Below are positions 45,338-55,868 of a stretch of 64,000 bases of DNA, piece by piece. How positions within the stretch are numbered: position 1 is the first letter of the stretch; every line of letters begins with the position of its first letter. A program made the position numbers and the translations under genes. Source of the DNA: Nothopassalora personata (taxonomy: Eukaryota > Ascomycota > Dothideomycetes > Mycosphaerellales > Mycosphaerellaceae). Location: contig CM066291.1 in assembly GCA_033816765.1 (NCBI GenBank), forward strand, positions 3,844,001 to 3,908,000, in the 5' to 3' direction. The notes under the pieces were generated by a model. That model made no database searches, had not been told where the DNA came from, and saw only the letters and a list, made by a program, of their open reading frames with translations.

Positions 45338-48300
45338 GGATGCTGATGAGTTTGCGACGGCCGTCATGAAGCTCTTGTGCCGATACAATTCGGACTTGCA
45401 CGAGCTTCCATACTCCAAGCACTTCCAACGTGAACACCCATGAATCGTCTCAAAAAAGACAGTCAGTAGTACGTTAAAAAGACGTTCGAAATCCTCGGCC
45501 ACCGACAGAGCTGCGCTCGGACTGATTCGATAGGTGCGCTGTCCACGTTGGGATCGTGCACAATGACATGGGCAATCCTGAAGATAGATGCGATGGCAGC
45601 AACGGTCTCAACATTTTGTGATGGTGTCCTTGCCGAACGTGGTCGCCTCTACCTGGAAAGATTCGCCTGAGTCTTGGTGGCTCCGAGACATGTTCGTGAA
45701 TTTTGCTTTGTGATATCCACGGATGCCTCTCTGATACTGGGAACTGGATTCTCGCGTCCTGTGACCACCTGCAGCTGTGTCTTTGATCCCTGATACCCCT
45801 GATACACGATGGAGCGCTGATGCAGCAGCCCCTCACTTCTGCCCAGAACGCCGTTGAAGCTGACGAAGACGAACGCGCGCTTCGTCTTTGCGTCGTGTTG
45901 TAGTGGCCGTTTCGATCCTATCTTTGTAAACTTTCGGCAGCACGCGAGCTTGCGTTGCCTGGCGCTTCGTAGAGTTTCTATCCGGCCGAACAGAAGGGAC
46001 ACGTCACTCGTGTTGTGAAGATTGATAGGCTGGCGTTTCTATCTTGGTTTGGGGTATTGGTAATACGTACTTTCTCTTCTTGTAGGCATGCTCAAGTTAT
46101 GAGACTGTCGAAGATACAGTACTTGAATCAGAGCAATGCGAGGCTGACATGTTCTCGTGTGAGGGACAGAGACAGGGTCAGGATCCAGTTCAAGCGCGAG
46201 ACATTGATCGGCAGTGGGATTCCGAGCACAGCCCCTCGCAGATACATACAGTACTGTACTGTGTGGCATGTGCTGTATACTGCAAACGCGCTAGCTGGAG
46301 AAGACCGCCACAGTTGCGACTCTTTCATACTATATATCTCGCGCATGGATTGATAAACAAGTAGGAATCGAACGTTCGACTATCGCGCGCTCTACGAAAA
46401 GTTTAGGGCCACTTGCGGACTCTAATGTTGAAGTTCGAATCTAGTAGCCCTACCGCAGTTTGGTGTGGAAATCCGTGTTCACTACATCTGTGAAGGGCTA
46501 TGCGAACGAACAGACACGTGGAAGGTGGCGGCTGCGGTTGATGGGAATTCATGAAACAGGAGAGATGTGCGAGGTCAAAGGCTGAGACAGAGGACGGCGA
46601 CGTCAGCCGCTTTGGACGATCAGATTGTGGATTAGGCTGGGGTGACCCTGGTTCTGTGTAACCGAGAATTGTGCCGTGGAAGGTGAGGTTTGGGGGTGAG
46701 ATATGTCCCTTGTTGGACTGGACATGGTGCTGTGGGACCTACGAGTCGATGTTCACGAGCAGATACTGTACACCTCGTCTACAAGCACACTCGGCGGGCG
46801 AACAAAGCTCCAAGATAAATGATCGACTTGTGGTCTGACTTCTGGTCTGCCGCAGCAGGGATGACTGAACGCCCTTGAATCACCTTGACTGGTCGAAGCT
46901 TACTGTAGACACCTTCTGAAGGATTGACAGGGGCCGTCGAGACTGTTCACGCGAACGAGCGATGCTGAATGCAAGCGTGCATAGGATGGCGCGTGACTCG
47001 CTGCGGCACATGCGAATTGCCTCACAGCTCGGACCTGCAGCTATGCGAGAACGCTAGAGGTGAGCTTGTCGTCGCCATAGCCGGCAGAACCTAGAGCCTG
47101 GATCAATCATCATTGTCACCGCTACGGTTGACGTTGAGAGGGAGGTACAGATCGTCTGTACCTGCAACGCTACGCCGCTGGCCTCTCTTGTGTCTGGCTG
47201 TATGCTCTTGGCTGTCGAGTGAATTGTGAGAGGCGCCGCGGCGTGCGAGCTTGCCGTTGCACCCTAGGCACAGTGTATGCATTCCTTGTCTTCTGTCTAT
47301 TCCTAATCCAGAAGTCCTTCTAAGCGTGTACTACCTCGTGTAGCTGCCCTCGTTTGTAAAGTGCCTACGTCGCTCCCTTCGTGAAGTTAGTAATGCTACG
47401 TCCTGGAATAACACCTCCAATGTTGACTAAAGAGGTAAAGCGTAGGAGCAGGGGATGTATAAACTAACTATGCCCAGGGTTGTATCTCTGCGCTGTCCTT
47501 CCATCGAAATACGTGCCCCCTCTGTCGCCGCCCACTAGTGGCAGAACGGTCTCTCTTTGGCCCCGTCGTGTCCCCTGCTGGGCTCCGTGCCCTCAGGGTC
47601 TTGTCGCGACGCTATCCACGCATGCATCAAGCTCGTCTAAAGTGATGTTGGCGGCTCGAGATAGTGCAGAGCACAAGCTGGGATATCCCTCCATATTTGG
47701 ACACCACCCTCCAGGGCCTCCGCCGCCCTCGGACTAGAGCGACTGCAGAACGTTCGACGGTCTGAGCGAGTTTGACTAAGAAACAGCCTGAGGATAGCCC
47801 GCACAAAGGACGGAGTAGACGGCAGCGTCCTGCATTCCACGGTACAACGACAACGGTACTCTACAGGCTCGGCCACGTTTTGCGGGCTGCGTACTCACCC
47901 ACCTCACCTCAGGCATCACCTTGACGACGTGGAAACGATCGCTTGCGTTGCGTCGCTTTGCTTTGCTTGCTTTGCATTGGCCATATCGCACCTTTTGCAG
48001 CGCATTGGCGACGTTTCGACTAAGGTTACACCCACATTTGACGCGTGCAATATCTGCTGCAGCTACGCGAACGACCAACAGAAAAGCACACCGCTCAGCA
48101 GAGGGTGCCACCATCTGCTAATCCGCGGCGGGTGCACACTTCTGACACCTGTAAGCCTCAGGCAGTGCGACCAGCACACGCGCGACAATCACGACCCAGG
48201 AGCAACGAGCCTCGACCGATTTTTGCATGCAGCTCAACAGATGAGCGAGCGCCGCATCGCCCGACTCGACTCAGTGCAGCATTGCACGTCCGCTCCTTGA

Positions 48301-48345
48301 CCAGCAACCCACCCAGCAAACGGACGCCTTTCTTCTTCACTTCAT
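45338..48345. other. Long intergenic region, no gene supported (3 kb)
   Basis: Short frames only. A minus-strand stretch at about 45,480-45,620 reads protein-like (V-A-A-I-A-S-I-F-R-I-A-H-V-I-V), but I could not build a gene from it. Near 46,360-46,460 there are two B-box-like sequences of opposite sense (GTTCGATTCC on the minus strand, GTTCGAATCT on the plus strand), but no tRNA fold. The last several hundred bases are probably the promoter and 5' leader of the DENN gene. Confidence 0.5.
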
Positions 48346-51300
48346 ATGGCTCCCGCCAAGCCCAGCAGCAATGCGCCCAATCCGTCCACCAATGGCGACA
48401 CCTCTGCTCCGCTCGCCGACTACTTTTTCATAGCAGGCATCGAGTCCACCCAGGTCTATGACGAGAAAGTGCAGACGGCGCCTCCCGCGGCTCCAGTCGA
48501 AGACACTATCGACGAGGACCGGGAGTTAGAGATTGACAACGTGAACAACGCTCATCCCACCAGCCCAGGTTCGCCTACAGATCCTTTGCAGAGGAGGTCA
48601 GGTTACAGCTTCGAAGCGAGAAAGAGTGTGGGCAGCATCATCAATGGCTTAGATGAGAAAATACCTTCAAGCAATCGCAGCAGCACAACGATCAGAGCAG
48701 TGCAGATTGGAGCAGGCGGTCTAGACGATGATGCCTTCGAAGAGGCGCTTAGGAAATTCGCGACCGAGAGGGACAGCTTTCTGGAGGATATCCATGTTCA
48801 AGCGGGCACAGTAACATCGCAAAACCCGCAGAAGAGAGCGTCGCACAGGCCGAAGACGGTTCGCATTAACCATGACGAGAACAACTCGACTGCGAATGGC
48901 CTCAAGAGCGGAGTTGGTAGTCTGCGGAGGAGATTGTCTACGATGAACAGCATGAAGAGAGTTTCGAGCCGGAGTTCTGTCAGGCAGTCCAGGCGTCTGA
49001 GCGGGTACAATAGCGTGATTCCTTCACCTCAGCCTTTCCATACGCCGGCAGACATGCATCCACTGCAGCGAAGCTACGAACCTGTTTTGCTGGACAGATA
49101 CCCTACGAAGACCATGGTCGACGAATCGAAGCGACGAACACCCTTCCCGGATTATGTTCCAATGTTCACGTTTCCAAACGATGTGAAAGTGGTCACGTCA
49201 GACGAAAGACCGCGCTCAACATGGCATGGCTTTGCATTGACGAATTCCGATAACAGCAAGCTTTATGGTGTGACAGTGACGATTTGGGTGCCACTTAACA
49301 ACACAGCGTCTGATGCTCTCGAGCAGCAATGCGAACAATGGAGGCAGACGAACATGCGACCTGAAGAACGCGAACTGGCCAATAGTCTAGGAGAAAGGCT
49401 GTCGAGCGAAAGAGCCAAACTAAGCAGACTCTTGGCTACACTGCCCAGCGTGGAATCTGGATCTGATGAGCGTGATCAGCTCGAAGAGGAGATTGCGGCT
49501 GTAGAAGAGAAGATTGGGCTCATGAATGATCTTTTGAGACCGGTTAGACACGGCGCTGCATCAAAAATCGATGGTCTTACAGAAGGTGACACCGGATTCT
49601 GGATACCGCGCGCGTACGGCGTACTGGGGAAAGACGCCAACATGACCAGTTTCTGGAAGGAGTGGTTGAAGGCCATCATTGTGCCAATGACCAACGGAGC
49701 TATCCTGCGAGTGCCGGCCTCTTCACCGAAGGTCGGACGATGGCAGCCTCTGGAACGATACGTCTGCAATTTGTGCATAGAAGCGCTCAGTCCCATCACT
49801 TCCATCACACAAGTCGAGGTAGCTATCCGAGAGCTACGACTTTACGCACGCAAAGAAGCCGTCAACGAACTACCGGGATCTCGCAACAACGACCTATACG
49901 CCCTCTTCAGATGTCTCACCATCCCCAACATCATCGCTTTGCTGGAGTTCGCACTTTCCGAATCACGAATTATTTTGGTATCATCACACACGGCTATGCT
50001 GCAGCTGGCTTGTCAAGCGCTGACAAGTCTGCTGTACCCGATGAAGTGGTCGGGTGTGTTGATCCCTGTCCTGCCGTATCGATTGATCCAAGCTCTCGAA
50101 GCGCCGTGCCCATACATTGCAGGCATCGAGAAGCGCTACCCGAAGTGGCAAGACCACATGCCAGACGACGACTACTGCATGGTCGACCTCGATAAGAACG
50201 AGATTCACAGTACCGAGCAACCCATTTCGTTACCACGACCGCAGCGAAAGAAGTTGCAGGCATTACTGCAACAAGCTGCTCCACACCATCTGCGTTTCGG
50301 CGTACCCGTCGGACCTCCAGCATATGCGATCGAGACGTTCCCATATGATATGTTCTCCTCGGAAAACCCGCAAGTCTTCACGTCCAGAGCCGCGCCAACC
50401 ACATTGTCGAACTACGTGAGCGAGAGCTCTACAACCTTCGGTGATGCTACCAGCCTGCCGACAGTGTCGAAGCAGACAGTCTTCAACGCCTTCCTTTCGC
50501 AGCGTCCGGACTCTGCTCATCATCGTGGCGAAAGGCCTTCGACTAGCTCTACGAGCAAGAACAGCCAGTCGTCAATCGCATCTCCGCCATCGCCCACAGA
50601 TTTGCCATCACCAGGGTCGAAAAACTTTCCCGTTACTATTACAGGCGTGTCGCGAAACGACTCAGGCTTCGCGCTGCAGGCATCGCTACGGGAGAAACGG
50701 TCCGGCCACCATGCAGATGGCATATCGCGCCGCAACTCAGCTGTAACGTCTCTCTATAATGCAAGAAATCCGTTCCTGGACAAGACTAATACCCATAACC
50801 AGCTCCTTGGCCTTGACCGTATGAATACAGTGCGGCGACCCAGTGTGCCTGCCCTTGGTCAGCAGAGCGCACCTGTGCTCGGCCATCATCCTAGCATGTC
50901 GACTTCAACCCTGGGCGGCACGACCTTGAACGGAGCAGGTTCGACATATGCGCCGAGCGTATACGCGCCAAGCACGATGGCTCCTAGCACAATCGTGCAG
51001 CCTCAGCTCGTGCAGCGTGTTCAAGATACTGACACAACGAAGTGGGTCGAAGGCCACTGCTTGCAACGGCGCCGCCCTGATCCGAAGACTTACTGCACCA
51101 TCTGCGACGAGAGGTGTGAAGATCAAGTCTACATGTGCAGTGGTGAATATCTTCCTCAACATTATCTTGACACCACGCTAACAAACACAGGCTGCGGCAT
51201 GACCATCCACGGGCGCTGCGCGTCGGCGACTTGCATCGTCTGCCCTGTCGCTTTCCGCGCGGATCAAGTGCGAGCGGCTTTCGTGCGCTGCTTCGCGTCC

Positions 51301-51810
51301 CTCTTCTACACTTATCGAAAATGTATGCAACACGCTTCTGGCGCACACAGGAAGCAAGGCATGGTGTACCACTTCAATATGGATCAGTTTATCAAGAGCC
51401 TGCCTCATGGCGACAGCGAATACATGAGTATGCTACGAGAGACACAAGCTTTCAATGAGTTCATTCATGAACGCGAATTGACGCGAGCCGAGGATCCGTC
51501 CATCAAGCTCTTTGACGAGATCATCTTGTCGAAACGCAACAGAGGACGAACGTCTTTCTTCACGAAGTCGAATACTTCATTCCTTTCAGACACGTCTGAT
51601 CACCTTTGGCGCTCGGCAGCGGCGACACCCCCGAATGGACGACCGAGCGATACTAGGATCACCGCTGGACGCACGCCGGCGAAGCTCGATCCTACTTTGA
51701 TGAAGGAGCCACGATCTATTCAGGGCGCGCCTCGACTGGGACATGTTAAGACGAAACGCAAACCGGTCGCCAGCATGCTCATCAACAGTCAAAGCCTGTC
51801 GGAGGCTTGA
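48346..51810 (+). CDS. Large DENN-domain protein with C1-like zinc cluster
   Basis: 1,154 residues in one exon. uDENN lies at about 265-330 (F-P-D-Y-V-P-M-F-T-F-P, then W-H-G-F-A-L-T), a coiled coil at about 345-400 (R-D-Q-L-E-E-E-I-A-A-V), and cDENN at about 420-640 with the core M-K-W-S-G-V-L-I-P-V-L-P-Y near 563 and the following P-C-P-Y-I-A-G-I. A Ser/Thr/Pro-rich linker at about 690-890 has the repeat Y-A-P-S-V-Y-A-P-S. A Cys/His cluster at about 903-965 (Y-C-T-I-C-D-E-R-C, then H-G-R-C-A and C-I-V-C-P) resembles a C1-type finger. dDENN is at about 970-1,060. DENN proteins are Rab GEFs, so I infer a role in vesicle traffic. Which Rab is unknown. Confidence 0.9.
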   Translation: MAPAKPSSNAPNPSTNGDTSAPLADYFFIAGIESTQVYDEKVQTAPPAAPVEDTIDEDRELEIDNVNNAHPTSPGSPTDPLQRRSGYSFEARKSVGSIINGLDEKIPSSNRSSTTIRAVQIGAGGLDDDAFEEALRKFATERDSFLEDIHVQAGTVTSQNPQKRASHRPKTVRINHDENNSTANGLKSGVGSLRRRLSTMNSMKRVSSRSSVRQSRRLSGYNSVIPSPQPFHTPADMHPLQRSYEPVLLDRYPTKTMVDESKRRTPFPDYVPMFTFPNDVKVVTSDERPRSTWHGFALTNSDNSKLYGVTVTIWVPLNNTASDALEQQCEQWRQTNMRPEERELANSLGERLSSERAKLSRLLATLPSVESGSDERDQLEEEIAAVEEKIGLMNDLLRPVRHGAASKIDGLTEGDTGFWIPRAYGVLGKDANMTSFWKEWLKAIIVPMTNGAILRVPASSPKVGRWQPLERYVCNLCIEALSPITSITQVEVAIRELRLYARKEAVNELPGSRNNDLYALFRCLTIPNIIALLEFALSESRIILVSSHTAMLQLACQALTSLLYPMKWSGVLIPVLPYRLIQALEAPCPYIAGIEKRYPKWQDHMPDDDYCMVDLDKNEIHSTEQPISLPRPQRKKLQALLQQAAPHHLRFGVPVGPPAYAIETFPYDMFSSENPQVFTSRAAPTTLSNYVSESSTTFGDATSLPTVSKQTVFNAFLSQRPDSAHHRGERPSTSSTSKNSQSSIASPPSPTDLPSPGSKNFPVTITGVSRNDSGFALQASLREKRSGHHADGISRRNSAVTSLYNARNPFLDKTNTHNQLLGLDRMNTVRRPSVPALGQQSAPVLGHHPSMSTSTLGGTTLNGAGSTYAPSVYAPSTMAPSTIVQPQLVQRVQDTDTTKWVEGHCLQRRRPDPKTYCTICDERCEDQVYMCSGEYLPQHYLDTTLTNTGCGMTIHGRCASATCIVCPVAFRADQVRAAFVRCFASLFYTYRKCMQHASGAHRKQGMVYHFNMDQFIKSLPHGDSEYMSMLRETQAFNEFIHERELTRAEDPSIKLFDEIILSKRNRGRTSFFTKSNTSFLSDTSDHLWRSAAATPPNGRPSDTRITAGRTPAKLDPTLMKEPRSIQGAPRLGHVKTKRKPVASMLINSQSLSEA

Positions 51811-53275
51811 CCTCAAAACATCCTATATGTCATTCTGCATTCCGCGGCGCCCGGCGGTGTTCTCACATCAGGACCTAAAAGGGATGTTGTCATATTTACT
51901 GGATTATTGTACTGTAGGAACAGCGTAGGCGCACCAGGCGCGCCGTACAGACATGCATGTTGTCAATACCACTAAAGAGGGAGGCGGGGTAACCATCTTG
52001 GATTGTTATCTTTGGGCTAGATTGGTCTGGCTTGGATCGACTATAGGGGAAAGGCAGGCAAGCATGTTGAGATGAGCTATATGCATTATGGGAGGCCCTC
52101 CAGAGGATTGTAGTTGTCGCTCATTTCATTCTAGTGCATACTTTGTAGTGTAAGATAGTGATGCGAGTGAATGGATGATGTGAGAAGAGGCCTTTTGGGC
52201 AGACGCTTTTGATTGTTCACTGTGGGTTGCATGGAGACACTTGCAGCGAGCTCGTCGATCATCCTTGGGACGGACCCTTCACGACCATGAATCCTTGACA
52301 AGGCAGCTCTACGCGACTGAAATGGGCACCAAACCTCCGGAGAGATGCACGAATCGAGTAGTCGAGCTAGATTCTCGCGTACAGAAGACCTTCCTCATAC
52401 GGATGCTGCCGCGCCTACTTATCTTGAGGTCAACCAATGTCAACTACGAATGCCTCAAGCGAGATGAGGATGAGGGACGAACCCCGACGCCGAGCCTCCA
52501 ACACGAGCCATCGCAAGGATTGCGGGGCGCCCAGGACATCTACAGTATTGCTGAAAAGACCGTCACCTTCTATGCTCCACATTTATTCACCACACGCTCG
52601 TCCCTCTCCGACCAAATCGGGGACCATGCCCCGGATCCGCGTAGGTGGAACCAGATCTTTTTGCCATCGTGTCGGTACTTATTTAATCGGCGTTTGAGAT
52701 GCTGAAAATGCCTATACGTACTTTCACCTATGACGGTGCACGGAGCAGTGACGGAGCTAGCTTCCGTGCCTTGTCTGCTAGATTGTGAGGTCGATAACTA
52801 TGCGACAGCATCCTTCGCAACTTCCCGATACCGACATCACGTGTCCATGCACCCGTTGTGCTGGCGGGCAATCTGCATACCCTATATGGTAATGATCGGC
52901 CACTACCCAGCTTCCTTCCAGGCCGCATAAAAGTCCGATGCGGCTCCTACAGGTTCAGGAAATGGACCCAGGGTTGAATGATATGTCGGGCGCCGTAGAG
53001 ATATTCCATTATCGAGGTCTGAGAAATTCCTAAAGAGGACAGTAGCAGCTGGCCAAAGGTAGAAGGGCTACCACACCATCACCAGCCAGCCTATCGCGTT
53101 CAAACTCAACCAGATTTCTGCGCTCTCGACACTTACTATACCAATAACATAGGTCCGGTACGAGTCTACGCTTCACATCCCTTCATCGCTGCAGAGCGTC
53201 ATGCCGGCAAGCTGCAAGGCGAAGTTGTGCCCATTCTGAAGACACACATCAAATAAAGTACCACGAAATCTCACC
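51811..53275. other. Intergenic region, no gene supported (about 1.5 kb)
   Basis: Includes the 3' end of the DENN transcript. An open frame at 52,241-52,705 (154 codons) has no recognised motif or ATG-supported start and is probably chance. Confidence 0.45.
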
Positions 53276-53751
53276 ATGGTCATCATCACGTGCGCCTCAG
53301 CAGGCATGGGTCCGTGCCACCTGCAAAGCCTTTGCAGCAGCAGGAGCGTCCGTGGCATGCATCGCCCGGCGCGAAGCAGAAATCACCACATCTGCTGGAG
53401 AGATTGCTGCCGCTTCCGGGCACGCCATTTGACATCCTCATCAATCACGCCGGCATCTCTCGCATCGGCCCCGTCTCCTTCGAGAAAGATCTCATCGGCT
53501 GGTGGAAAGTCTACGATGTCAACGTGCTCGCACCAGCCTACCTGATCCAAGCCATCCTTGGATCCATGGGCCCTCGCAAGACAGGAATCGTCATGACCGT
53601 CTACTCCGGCGTGGCAGGCATGAGCTGTAGACGGAGGTGGAACGTGTCACGCGCAAATTTGGTAGGTTTTGACATATGCAACACGCTGCGTTTCTATCTG
53701 AAGGAGCCAGAGAGATTTCATGGCTTTTCCCTCCCTGTGAACATCGAATAG
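53276..53751 (+). pseudogene. Short-chain dehydrogenase/reductase remnant
   Basis: Pieces of one SDR lie in three frames. First is M-V-I-I-T-C-A-S-A-G-M-G, a worn T-G-x3-G-x-G nucleotide site. Next, in another frame near 53,313-53,430, comes R-A-T-C-K-A-F-A-A-A-G-A-S-V-A-C-I-A-R-R. Then from about 53,424 in a third frame D-I-L-I-N-H-A-G-I-S (family NNAG) and V-Y-D-V-N-V-L-A-P-A. Sequence between the second and third pieces is missing, and the Y-x3-K catalytic motif is not recognisable. It is a clear pseudogene with two frameshifts and a deletion. Confidence 0.75.
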
Positions 53752-54254
53752 ATTCGACATTATCGGCGTTGTCCCTCAATGTCGATCAGGGATCCTCGCG
53801 AGGCTACGGGTCGAACGGATTCGGCCACGGTCATCTCATGTACAACGTTGCCTCGCCCGTTCTGCTTGCATCGCCGTGGGGGTTTCCATTTTCTTCTTGC
53901 GACCATCTCTTGCGTACAGTGTACCGTTCACCATCACTTGACCGGCGCTGTATAGCCCATCTGCATGCTCTGCGAGCGTAGCGTCGAAGTTTCGGTCTGC
54001 GCAATGCTAAATGTGTCATTCGGCGGGCAGGGAGTGGTTCTGGATGTTATGAAAACGAGCTAGAGCACCGTGAGACACAATGTGTGTACTGTCGATCATC
54101 AGCTGATGTGTTATTCCCACACGACCACACAAAGCACCTACTTCTGGCCAATCTGACAGGATTGTGATTCCTGGGCTATACCTTTGACTGAGCTTCGACA
54201 GAAATTACTGCGATCTACCCATGCCGCTTGCGAGGATGATGTACTATCCGGGGG
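53752..54254. other. No gene recognised
   Basis: Possibly the decayed tail of the dehydrogenase remnant to the left. Only short frames are seen. Confidence 0.35.
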
Positions 54255-55110
54255 TCAGCGACCGGAGGATAGAGCTTGCATGCTACCGTTTACCTTCACT
54301 CCGGCAGTGAGGCATTGGATTTGCGGGTCGATGTGAGTGAATATCTTGTCTAGCACGGGCCGGAAAAAGCTGACCATATTGTCGCTAGAGTGTGTCAGCA
54401 ACCCGTAACAAGGTACCCAATGGTGCTCAAGTGACCTGAGCACCTGAAGTGCAACTGGAGCCCGAGCACCAGGGTGATGTGTCTGTCATCTTGATAATGT
54501 CCCTGGAACCCTACTTTCAGGCTCTCAAATTGCTGCGTAGCTAAGGCACGACACAGGGTCTCCGTCATGCCCAGGCTGGCACAGAACTCTGCAAAGTCAG
54601 CCCTGTGGTCCCGGATCGGCGCTTCCTGCATGAACCACTCCATAAACTGGTCGATTACGAAGATTCAGCCGCAAAGGTGGCCTTCTGCTCTACATGCGAC
54701 CTGTAAGTTGGCTCTTGAGCCATTACCTTGAAGGGTGTAACTGACGAAGTTACCGGTGCCTCCGTCAATGTCCGGCAATCGAGACACATTGTCTTGTCTC
54801 AAATTTCCCTGGATGGATTGCGCGAACCATGCAGCAGCACATTGTGGCTCGTATATCAGCCCCACTCTGGCCACGCGGGTGCCTTGAGCTGCTTTCGTCA
54901 TCGCTCGAGTTGCTGGCGCTTTCCACGTCTGAGGCACATTAAGGAACCATCTGATAGGCATTCCTTTCAAGCCCTGCGAGATGTCAGCATCGCTTTTTCC
55001 TTGCGGAGACTATACTCACATCCGGCGAGAATGACCTCTCTGTGAAAATTGATGACCCAAGCGTCTTGAGAAAGTTTCTCAATTGTATCCTGGATGACCG
55101 CTTTCAGGTT
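54255..55110 (-). pseudogene. Hsp70-like (actin-like ATPase) protein remnant
   Basis: A minus-strand intron of 46 bp (54,974-55,019, GTGAGT..GCAG) joins ..F-S-P-D to G-L-K-G-M-P-I-R-W-F-L-N-V-P-Q-T-W. That is the fungal Hsp70-like pattern, followed by V-G-L-I-Y-E-P-Q-C-A-A-A-W-F and the phosphate loop D-I-D-G-G-T-G-N-F-V-S-Y-T-L. A TGA at 54,665-54,667 interrupts C-G-x-I-F-V-I-D-Q-F. The frame goes on to about 54,470 and then shifts (M-V-S-F-F-R-P-V-L-D-K-I-F in another frame). The N-terminus is not found. These proteins are large (500+ residues) and many fungi have decayed copies. Confidence 0.7.
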
Positions 55111-55868
55111 ACGGCCACGATATTCTCAACGGTGTGATTTTGTGACTTCACACGCTTCTGAAGCTTCTGGCCATATGGGTCCTGGGCAAATTTCCTCAAT
55201 CGCAGCATGCATCGCAACAATATCGTGCAGAGTCTGTACTGTTGATCATCCATAATTTCATCACCGCAGTGGCCGAAGCTGTTGGTTTTACATCAGCGGT
55301 AGCTTCGACAGGCCACGAGGGGAGGGTTACCATCTTTGCAGTATTGCGGACAGCTCAAGTCCTGGAAGCTGCGATTGGTGCGCCTTCCTCTGCCGAAACG
55401 CCCAGCTCAGAAGCCGGCTGGATCCTGCTGGAAGCGAAGTCTATTGCTCAGACAAGCGTCTCTATTATTGCAGCAGAAGCTGATCTCTGAGCTGATATTG
55501 CACGGAGTGTGATATTGTGCGGTACAGCCATCAGTATAGTAGCAAGGGGTGCTGGCGAACAGCTGGTCGCTCGAGATACTGGCGGATGAGAAGCGCAGGT
55601 AGCCAACTTTCAGCTAAGCACGATCGATCTCTGGCCATACGATGGCAATACGAGCGAAGTCCACAGCATTTAAGCATGCTTTCATCACACCATCAAGTGT
55701 GGCAAAGCAGGTGTCATTACCAGGTCATTAGATCCTCTTCGTGTTCATTTACTGCTACAATAGTGCACTGCGCACTTCTGATCTTTGCGCAGGGCGAGTG
55801 TTGTGCAATCGACTTTGTGTAGCAACCGAGTACTGGAGTCACTGAAGCTGCGACAGTTTTCGGCCAGC
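55111..55868. other. No gene recognised
   Basis: Short frames only, including an 82-codon frame at 55,242-55,490 without motif. May hold the decayed N-terminus of the Hsp70-like remnant. Confidence 0.4.

Noticed and set aside
45474..46002. Minus-strand ORFs of 117-120 codons
   Set aside because: Starts and frames are inconsistent and no domain is recognisable; kept only as a note in the intergenic entry.
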